A stretch of DNA of 28,655 nucleotides. Source: CAYOVG01 sp964407285. Its GTDB lineage: Bacteria; Desulfobacterota; Syntrophobacteria; Syntrophobacterales; Syntrophobacteraceae. Made by a program: the position numbers and the translations under genes. This document shows, piece by piece, positions 14,545 through 21,002 of this stretch. Under the pieces are notes generated by a model. That model was not told the DNA's origin. It saw only the letters and a list, made by a program, of their open reading frames with translations, and ran no database searches. The stretch is taken from the NCBI GenBank assembly GCA_964407285.1, contig CAYOVG010000039.1:1-28655 (forward strand). Reading direction: 5' to 3'. Position 1 is the first letter of the stretch; each line of letters starts with the position of its first letter.

Positions 14545-15612
14545 TTATCTACCGCAGACCCGCAAAACTTCCTGGGCGATGCTTTCCAGGGGCAGGACCT
14601 TCGAAACGGCCCCCTTCTTTATGGCCTCGTTGGGCATTCCGAACACGACGCAGGTCTTCTCATCCTGGGCAATGGTGTAAGCGCCGGCTTCCTTCATCTC
14701 CAGCATCCCCCTGGCGCCGTCGTCTCCCATTCCGGTCATGATCACCCCCACGGCGTTCTTGCCGGCGTAACGGGCGGCCGAGCGGAAGAGCACATCCACC
14801 GAAGGGCGATGGCGGCACACCAGCGGACCTTCCTTGATTTCGACGAAGTAACGCGCACCGCTTCGCTTCAGCAGCATGTGGCGGCTGCCGGGAGCGATGA
14901 GGACCCGGCCGCGGATGATGGTGTCGTTATTCTCGGCCTCCTTGACGGAAACGCGGCAAAGCCCGTCCAGGCGCTTGGCGAACGCCGCCGTGAAGTGCTC
15001 GGGCATGTGCTGGACTATCGCCATGCCGGGTACGTCCATGGGCAGAGCTTCCAGAAACACCCTCAGGGCTTCGGTGCCTCCCGTGGAAGCCCCTATTACG
15101 ACTACCTTCTCGGTGGTTTCCGTCATGGCGTAGGACGTGGGCTTTGCTATGACGGCATCGGCGGTGAGTTTGGGCTCCACCTTGCGGAATTCGCGAATTC
15201 GCTTCACACGGGAGAGCGCCGCCGCCTTCACCGCATCGCATATATGGACCCGCGCCTCTTCGAGGAATCGCTTCGTGCCGAGCCGGGGTTTCTGAATGAC
15301 CTCGACGGCTCCGTAATCGAGGGCCCTGAGGGCGGTGTCGGACCCCTGCTCGGCCAGGCTCGAGCAAATGACGACCGGAATCGGATGCTGGCTCATGATC
15401 TTCTGGAGGAACGTCAGACCGTCCATCTTGGGCATTTCCACATCCAATGTAATGACATCGGGCACATCCTGCCGAATCTTCTCGGCGGCGATATAGGGGT
15501 CTTGGGCTGTCGCAATCACTTCAAGCTCAGGGTCCGAGTTAAGAATTTCCTTGAGAGTCTGTCGCACCAGCGCCGAGTCGTCAACGACCAGCACCCTGAT
15601 TTTTCTGTTCAT
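14545..15612 (-). CDS. cheB: Chemotaxis protein-glutamate methylesterase/glutamine deamidase CheB
   Basis: This 355-residue cytoplasmic enzyme removes methyl groups from receptor glutamates and deamidates receptor glutamines. The receiver domain (1-125) has DD at 11-12, phosphoacceptor Asp57 in TLDVEMPKMDG and Lys108. A linker of about 40 residues leads to the esterase domain from about 168, with the catalytic Ser176 in GASTGG, His202 in QHMPEHFT and Asp in MTGMGDDGA (about 298). The triad and length are normal, so it should be active when phosphorylated by CheA. GAGGGA six bases before the ATG supports the start. It follows cheR by about 65 bases; together they form the adaptation pair of the cluster. 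Confidence 0.95.
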   Translation of the reverse strand: MNRKIRVLVVDDSALVRQTLKEILNSDPELEVIATAQDPYIAAEKIRQDVPDVITLDVEMPKMDGLTFLQKIMSQHPIPVVICSSLAEQGSDTALRALDYGAVEVIQKPRLGTKRFLEEARVHICDAVKAAALSRVKRIREFRKVEPKLTADAVIAKPTSYAMTETTEKVVVIGASTGGTEALRVFLEALPMDVPGMAIVQHMPEHFTAAFAKRLDGLCRVSVKEAENNDTIIRGRVLIAPGSRHMLLKRSGARYFVEIKEGPLVCRHRPSVDVLFRSAARYAGKNAVGVIMTGMGDDGARGMLEMKEAGAYTIAQDEKTCVVFGMPNEAIKKGAVSKVLPLESIAQEVLRVCGR

Positions 15613-15677
15613 CCGGAGTCCCTCTTCCTATTACTAAAAAGTTGACCTGTATCATCACTGCATCATCGAATGCGCTT

Positions 15678-16559
15678 TCAAATTCTTTTGTACACGGTCG
15701 TTGCAATGGCCGTGAGCGGTAAGTCCATGCCGTGCAGGGTTTCGGAATGCCCCGTGAACAGGTATCCGCCGGGAATGAGATTCCGGCAGAATCGTCCGAT
15801 CACCCTCTGCTGAGTGGGCCGGTCGAAATAGATCAGGACGTTTCGGCAAAATATTATGGACATCGGCTCGAGGATACCGTAATCGTCGTCCATGAAGTTG
15901 AGCCTGTGGAATGAGATCCGCGCTCTGAGTTCGGGGGCGATCCGCACGAGATCCTTGCTCCTGTCCTTGCTCCTCAGGAGGTACTTGCGCCTGAGATACA
16001 TGGGGACCGGTTGAATCCTGTCGTGCTCGTAGATTCCTTTCCTGGCCTTATCCAGGACCCTTGTGGAGATGTCGGTCGCCAGAATGGAATAGTCGTGGAA
16101 CCGGTGATCCTTTTCGGCATACTCGTTGAGGACAATGGCCAGAGTGTAGGGTTCTTCTCCCGTCGAGCATCCGGCGCTCCAGACGTTGAGCCTCGTTCTG
16201 CTCCCCAGGCCGTATACATCGACCAGTTCCGGCAGCACTCTGTTGGTCAGGTGATCGAAATGGGCGGATTCGCGAAAGAAGTCGGTCTTGTTGGTGGTGA
16301 CGAGATCGACCATCTGGATGCACTCCGTTTCCATGCCGCCCGGCGCGAAAAGGAAGTCGCAGTACTCCTTGAACGATTTCATCCCCAATGTTCGCAGCCT
16401 CTTGCGAAGCCGCCCTTCGAGCATGGTTTTCTTGGCTCGCGGCAATTTGATGCCGAACGCTGCATGAATAAATTCACTCAGCCTGGCAAAATCCCTGTCC
16501 GCCATGACCATGGAGAATATTTCACCGTCGTTTATCGTATCCGGTACCTGGTTCGGCAT
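15678..16559 (-). CDS. cheR: Chemoreceptor glutamate methyltransferase CheR
   Basis: A 293-residue CheR with both usual domains. The N-terminal helical domain (about 15-85) includes FGIKLPRAKKTMLEGRLRKR. The Rossmann-type methyltransferase domain has TTNKTDFFRE (about 92), the SAM loop VWSAGCSTGEEPYTLA (about 125), ATDIS for ribose binding, FCRNVLIYF (about 235) and a GHSETL end motif. All catalytic-site motifs are intact. It methylates receptor glutamates using S-adenosylmethionine. Its ATG directly abuts the TAA of the upstream CheR-like gene (TAAATG), so translation is probably coupled. The extended beta-subdomain in the C-terminal half may bind receptor tails such as those of the two receptors here. 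Confidence 0.95.
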   Translation of the reverse strand: MPNQVPDTINDGEIFSMVMADRDFARLSEFIHAAFGIKLPRAKKTMLEGRLRKRLRTLGMKSFKEYCDFLFAPGGMETECIQMVDLVTTNKTDFFRESAHFDHLTNRVLPELVDVYGLGSRTRLNVWSAGCSTGEEPYTLAIVLNEYAEKDHRFHDYSILATDISTRVLDKARKGIYEHDRIQPVPMYLRRKYLLRSKDRSKDLVRIAPELRARISFHRLNFMDDDYGILEPMSIIFCRNVLIYFDRPTQQRVIGRFCRNLIPGGYLFTGHSETLHGMDLPLTAIATTVYKRI

Positions 16560-17180
16560 TTAGTATTCTTGCTTCCTGTAAATGGTCGGTGTTACCGGTA
16601 TGAGCGGCGCCCTCAACTTTCCGATCGGCTCTCCGCATTCCAGGAACACATACCCCCCCGGACTCAGGTGCCGGTGGAACTGGCGCACCAGGCTCGCCTG
16701 GGCGTCGCTGTCGAGAAACGACAGGCTATGGCCGGCGAAAATCACATCGATGGGCTCCCGGAACTTCAAACTCCCCTCGGCGAAATCGACCTGCCGGAAC
16801 TTCACGGTCTCCCTCAATTCGGTGGCGACCCTGATGAGTCCCTTATTCCTGTCCTTGCTCCTGAGAAGGTACTTCTTCCTCAGCTCGATAGGGACAGCGC
16901 TGATGCTCTCCTCGCTATAAATCCCCCTCCTTGCGACATCCAGGACCTGCTTTGAAAGGTCCGTGGCGAGGATCATGAAATCAAACCCGAGGCCCGGGAA
17001 CTTTTCCGCAAACTCACTGAGGACCATCGCCAGAGTGTATGCGTCCCCGCCGTCATCGCATTGGACGCTCCACACGATGAGCTTTTTCCAGATGCCGTAG
17101 CCGTAGGAACGTATCAGTTCCGGCAGCGCATGCTGGACCAGGTACTCGATATGTGCCCGTGTCTGGAAGAACTCGCCCAT
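16560..17180 (-). CDS. Truncated, degenerate CheR-like protein (probable pseudoenzyme)
   Basis: This 206-residue protein aligns with the downstream CheR from its TDFFRES position (here MGEFFQTRAH) to the C-terminus; the N-terminal helical domain is missing. Similar stretches include FxxxILATDxSxxVLDxARxGIY and LRKKYLLRSKDRxKxLxRxAxELR. The catalytic motifs have decayed: the SAM loop AGCSTGEEPYTLA is VQCDDGGDAYTLA here, FCRNVLIYFD is FAGHSLSFLD, and GHSE is ECGE. It is therefore unlikely to methylate, though the frame is fully open and the beta-subdomain that docks receptor tails (about 90-130) remains. It may act as a receptor-tail-binding regulator of CheR, or be a decaying duplicate. It starts 45 bases after cheW; GGAG stands only two bases before the ATG, so translation initiation may be weak. 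Confidence 0.85.
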   Translation of the reverse strand: MGEFFQTRAHIEYLVQHALPELIRSYGYGIWKKLIVWSVQCDDGGDAYTLAMVLSEFAEKFPGLGFDFMILATDLSKQVLDVARRGIYSEESISAVPIELRKKYLLRSKDRNKGLIRVATELRETVKFRQVDFAEGSLKFREPIDVIFAGHSLSFLDSDAQASLVRQFHRHLSPGGYVFLECGEPIGKLRAPLIPVTPTIYRKQEY

Positions 17181-17225
17181 AGCTCCGCACTATTCCAGGT
17201 ATTTCCGATCAACGATCCACGGCGC

Positions 17226-17723
17226 TCACGCGCTCCTCTCCTCGCTCATATTCTGCGCCAGGGACAACTCTTCGGTCGAAAACACCTTGTCGATATCGAG
17301 AATGATAATGAACTGATCGTCCCGCTTGCCCATCCCCTTGATGAACCTGGTTTTCAGCCGTGTGCCCATTCGGGGGGGCGGCTCGATGTTCTCGGGATCG
17401 AGTTCGATCACCTCCTGCACCGAATCGGCCAGGGCGCCGAGTATGGTGGTCTCGCCCTCGAGATCGATTTCCACGATGACGATGCAGGTGTTTACGGTAA
17501 CCTCGCTGCTGGTCATGCCGAACTTGAGCCGCATATCGACCACCGGCACCACGCTGCCGCGCAGATTGATCACGCCGAGCATGAAATCGGGGGTTTGCGG
17601 GACCTTTGTTATTCTCGTGTAATCGAGCACCTCGCGAACCTTGCCTATATCGAGGGCGAACGCCTCATTGTCCAGGTTGAAGGTAAGGTACTGCGTCGTT
17701 TCCGTAATAGAGGGCACGCTCAT
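17226..17723 (-). CDS. cheW: Chemotaxis adaptor CheW
   Basis: A 165-residue single CheW domain couples receptors to CheA at the membrane array. The family pattern is clear: TTQYLTFNLDNEAFALDIGKV at the start, VREVLDY, the segment KVPQTPDFMLGVINLRGSVVPVVD near 40-63 that forms the receptor and kinase interface, and the C-terminal IILDIDKVFS. Length and motifs are ordinary. GGAGAGG lies seven bases before the ATG at 17723. It follows mcp1 with only 13 bases between, so the two are certainly co-transcribed. It is the only stand-alone CheW in the window and would have to serve both receptors and both CheA kinases. Confidence 0.95.
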   Translation of the reverse strand: MSVPSITETTQYLTFNLDNEAFALDIGKVREVLDYTRITKVPQTPDFMLGVINLRGSVVPVVDMRLKFGMTSSEVTVNTCIVIVEIDLEGETTILGALADSVQEVIELDPENIEPPPRMGTRLKTRFIKGMGKRDDQFIIILDIDKVFSTEELSLAQNMSEERSA

Positions 17724-17736
17724 CTAAGTCCTCTCC

Positions 17737-20547
17737 TTAGTACTGCTCGTATTCGTCGTCGTCCAGGTCCCCGCCCCCGGCTTCCTTGTCCAGGCTCAGA
17801 GAGATCCCTTTCATCCGGCTCCCGGCATCATCGATATCCGGCAGGAACGGCCGTACGGTCCCGGCTCCCGGCGTTACCCGGCGTTGAGGTTCCCGGTGGA
17901 GCCTGCCGGCGCGCTCCCGCGCCCCCGCCTTCTTCCGACCCCGCGCCCCGGCCGCACCCGTCCCGGACCAGGACCCGCCGCTCTGCTCGTCCGTCTTGAA
18001 AAATGCGATCGTATTCAAGAGCTGTTCGGACTGGCTCAGCAATTCGGTGGATGTCGCCGCCATCTGTTCGGAAGCGGAAGCATTCTGCTGGATGACCTGG
18101 TCCAGTTGCTGGATGGCCTTGTTGATCTGCTCGGCGCCGGTGCTCTGCTCGTTGCTCGCCGCATTGATTTCCTGCACGAGATCGGCGGTCTTCTGGATGT
18201 CGGGGACGATCCTGGCCAGCATCTCGCCCGCGCCTTCGGCCACCTGCACGCTCGATGCGGAGAGCTTGTTGATCTCCCCCGCGGCGGTCTGGCTGCGCTC
18301 GGCGAGCTTTCTCACCTCGGAGGCGACGACCGCGAAGCCTTTCCCGTGCTCTCCCGCCCGCGCGGCCTCGATAGCCGCGTTGAGGGCCAGCAGGTTGGTC
18401 TGGCGGGCAATCTCCTCGATGATGGAGATCTTGCCCGCGATCTCCCGCATGGCCGCCACCGTCTCGGCCACCGCCTTGCCGCCCTCCCTGGCGTCTTCCG
18501 CCGCCTTCAGGGCGATCTTCTCCGTCTGCTGGGCGTTGTCGGAGTTTTGCTTGATGTTGGCCGTCATCTCCTCCATCGACGCCGACACCTCCTCCACCGA
18601 CGCCGACTGCTCCGTCGCTCCCTGGGAGAGCTGATCGGCGCTGGAACTCATCTCCTGGCTGCCCGCCATGACCTGGTTCGCCACGCCCTGTATACCCACC
18701 ACCACTTCCGTCAGCCCGCTCACCATGCCCGCCATCGCCTGCATGAGCCTATCCTGTTCCGAGCGCTCCCTGATCTTGACGGTCAAATTCCCCGCGGCGA
18801 TCTCCGCAGCCGCGCCGGCAACCTCGTTCATAGCGTCTATCAGGATGTTGAGGTTGTCCTTGATCGCGTTGAAGTCTCCCTTGTACTCATCGGTGATCCG
18901 GGGCGGGATATCTCCCTTGCTGATTCTTTCCACGTAGTCGGCTGCGACCCTCAGCGGACCGACCACGGCATCCAGCGTGTGGTTCACCCCTTCCACGATC
19001 TTGCGGAACTCCCCGAAGTGCCGGGTCGCTTCCGCCCGCGTGGCGAGCTTGCCTTCCACCGCCGCACGGGCCAGCGTACCGGCGTCGGAGGTCATGAGCC
19101 TGACCGCTTTGATGCATTCCTCAAGGCTGGAGTTGATCTTGGTGAAGTTGTCGCCGATAGCCCTGGTGTCGTCATCGACGGCGGCGACATCGGTGGTGAT
19201 ATTCAAATCTCCCTTCGCAAGCTTGCCTAAGTTCATCATGAGCTTGGAGACCTCATTCTCCTGGAACCCGGCCTGCTTCTCCATGACCCGGGCCGCCCTT
19301 TTGACGACCGTCATGTCCACGACGAATTCACGAGCGCCGACTATCTGGCCCTGGCCGTCTCTCATCGGACTTGCGCTGTACGTGATCTCCAGGTCCTTGC
19401 CCTTGGGGTGGGCATCCGTGTCCCTGGTTTCCTCGCGCCCCTGCTGCATGGCAATGGAGCAGGCGCAGTTGGGAGTGTTGCAGTCGGATGTTTTGAAATT
19501 GTCGTAGCATTTGGAGCCAACTATCTGCTGCTTTGTCGTCCCCAGCAGGTTGGCCCCCGTCTGGTTCATGTACTGGATGTTGTAGTTCCTGTCGATAGTC
19601 ATGAATGGATTGGGCATGACATCGAGCTGGCCGAGCAGTTCGTCGAGGGTCTTGTTGACTCCTCGGACGAGCACGCCGTATTCCCCGGGATACCTGGAGG
19701 CATCGGCGCGTGTCCCGAACCTGCCCATGACGACGGAAGTGGTGAGGTCGTTGACTTCGGCAATGATTGCCTTTATATTCGCCGCCATGTTCTTCATCGC
19801 GGTGAGAAGCTGTCCCACTTCGTCCCCGCGGTCCGCATCCATCCGCGTTTCCAGGTCGCCCTGCGCCATCCTGTTGCTGAATTCCACGGCATTGCGTACG
19901 GGAAGGGTAATGCTTCGGGTGACGAAAAATGTCACCAGTCCGGCGATGATGCATGAAAAAACAATGAGGAGAGCGACCAGGTTGCGGGCGTTCTGAAAGA
20001 GTTCCCGAGCATCCTTACCCGATTGATCCACCAGCTTACTCTGGTAGGCGATCAATTTAATGACGCTGTCGAAATAACTCCGCTGCGCCTCTCTGAACTT
20101 TCCGAAGATGAAATTCGTGGCCATTTCCTTGTTTCCGGATTCGACAAACTTCAGCACCTCGGACTGGATTTCGTTGTACCTGATTCGAGACTCTTTCAAA
20201 GCGTTGAGGAGGACCTTCCCTTCCTCCAGTTTAATCCTCTCCGTAAGTTCTTCGATAATCCTGGTATTCTTATCTCTGGCCTCGGAGATCCTTTTCAACT
20301 CTTCCCTGGTTACGTTGACGTCATCGGTGAGAAGAGTGTTTCGGAGGGCTCGTGCGGTTACATTGAGATTCTCTTGTATGTCGTTTGCGAGTTCGGTTTT
20401 CGGCCATTTGTCGGTCACTATGTCTTCCAGGCTATGGTTGAGCCTGGAAAGGCCGTTGACGGCGAACAGACCCAGGACAATCATAAGTATAACAATCGAT
20501 ACGAAACCCAACCCCAGCCTCAACCCGATTTTCATGTTCTTGAGCAT
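17737..20547 (-). CDS. Methyl-accepting chemotaxis receptor 1 (HAMP, Cys-rich PAS, poly-HAMP, MCP signal)
   Basis: A 936-residue receptor. Membrane helix 1 (about 12-31) and membrane helix 2 (about 190-211) enclose a four-helix-bundle-like periplasmic domain. A HAMP (about 212-265) and a HAMP-like segment follow (RFGTRADASRYPG...). A PAS domain at about 310-420 contains Cys347, 356, 361 and 363 in CYDNFKTSDCNTPNCAC. Then come HAMP-like segments (KLAKGDLNITTD; AVEGKLATRAE; ERISKGDIPPRITDEYKGDF; IAAGNLTVKIRE), and the signalling hairpin with tip EIARQTNLLALNAAIEAARAG. A flexible Gly/Arg/Ala-rich tail of about 70 residues ends DDEYEQY, a possible CheR/CheB tether. GGGAGGG precedes the ATG. Residues of about 640-812 are encoded by DNA identical to the neighbouring receptor. 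The ligand is unknown; redox or metal sensing through the Cys-rich PAS is possible. Confidence 0.9.
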   Translation of the reverse strand: MLKNMKIGLRLGLGFVSIVILMIVLGLFAVNGLSRLNHSLEDIVTDKWPKTELANDIQENLNVTARALRNTLLTDDVNVTREELKRISEARDKNTRIIEELTERIKLEEGKVLLNALKESRIRYNEIQSEVLKFVESGNKEMATNFIFGKFREAQRSYFDSVIKLIAYQSKLVDQSGKDARELFQNARNLVALLIVFSCIIAGLVTFFVTRSITLPVRNAVEFSNRMAQGDLETRMDADRGDEVGQLLTAMKNMAANIKAIIAEVNDLTTSVVMGRFGTRADASRYPGEYGVLVRGVNKTLDELLGQLDVMPNPFMTIDRNYNIQYMNQTGANLLGTTKQQIVGSKCYDNFKTSDCNTPNCACSIAMQQGREETRDTDAHPKGKDLEITYSASPMRDGQGQIVGAREFVVDMTVVKRAARVMEKQAGFQENEVSKLMMNLGKLAKGDLNITTDVAAVDDDTRAIGDNFTKINSSLEECIKAVRLMTSDAGTLARAAVEGKLATRAEATRHFGEFRKIVEGVNHTLDAVVGPLRVAADYVERISKGDIPPRITDEYKGDFNAIKDNLNILIDAMNEVAGAAAEIAAGNLTVKIRERSEQDRLMQAMAGMVSGLTEVVVGIQGVANQVMAGSQEMSSSADQLSQGATEQSASVEEVSASMEEMTANIKQNSDNAQQTEKIALKAAEDAREGGKAVAETVAAMREIAGKISIIEEIARQTNLLALNAAIEAARAGEHGKGFAVVASEVRKLAERSQTAAGEINKLSASSVQVAEGAGEMLARIVPDIQKTADLVQEINAASNEQSTGAEQINKAIQQLDQVIQQNASASEQMAATSTELLSQSEQLLNTIAFFKTDEQSGGSWSGTGAAGARGRKKAGARERAGRLHREPQRRVTPGAGTVRPFLPDIDDAGSRMKGISLSLDKEAGGGDLDDDEYEQY
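18113..18630 (-). repeat. 518-bp block identical to 21352-21869
   Basis: Line-by-line comparison shows this segment of mcp1 matches 21352-21869 of mcp2 at every base, including third codon positions. It encodes SQGATEQSASVEEVSASM to EQINKAI, covering the signalling hairpin. Immediately outside on both sides the copies diverge. Confidence 0.95.
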
Positions 20548-20568
20548 CGCGCCCTCCCGGCCGGCACG

Positions 20569-20661
20569 CTATGTACCGGAAAATCTGTGAAATGGTTCCC
20601 CGCAACTTACGCAAACAACTGTATCGCCGCCATCTCCTGTCGCGCATCCGCCACCGTTCAT
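20569..20661 (-). CDS. Possible 30-residue leader peptide before receptor 1
   Basis: An ATG at 20661 with AAGGGG seven bases upstream opens a 30-residue frame, beginning MNGGGCATGDGGD, with three Cys (6, 17, 20), ending 21 bases before the receptor start. The ribosome-binding site is good, but the composition is not distinctive and chance is likely. The 455-base gap 20548-21002 otherwise shows only a short hairpin at 20935-20957. Confidence 0.2.
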   Translation of the reverse strand: MNGGGCATGDGGDTVVCVSCGEPFHRFSGT

Positions 20662-20934
20662 TTCACCACCCCTTGATTTTCAGGAGATTTTTGTATCACC
20701 GCGCCGCAAACGCGTCTCCCTCCCGTTCTCCCGCGGTCCGGGGCCTCGCGCCCGTCTCGAAGACGTCCACAAGTGGCCCGGGCTGCGGATTTACGGCGGC
20801 CCCGGGCAAGGGGAAACGAATTAGACGATTAACGGTCCGATGATCTATCGCCTTTCCTTATACCAGTCCCGGCCGGTCGAAGTCCAATGAGAGTTTCGAC
20901 ATTTCCGGATGCTCGCCACCGGATGCATTACATG

Positions 20935-20957
20935 GGATAAGATTATGATCTTATTCC
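20935..20957. terminator. Short hairpin after receptor 2
   Basis: ATAAGAT (20937-20943) and ATCTTAT (20948-20954) form a stem with a four-base loop, extended by GG/CC across a bulged T. It lies 46 bases downstream of the mcp2 stop on the minus strand and may mark partial termination between the receptors. No T-tract is present. Confidence 0.3.
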
Positions 20958-21002
20958 GTATCAAGCATCATATTCATCTGTCGGACCGTATTCGGATTTA
21001 TA

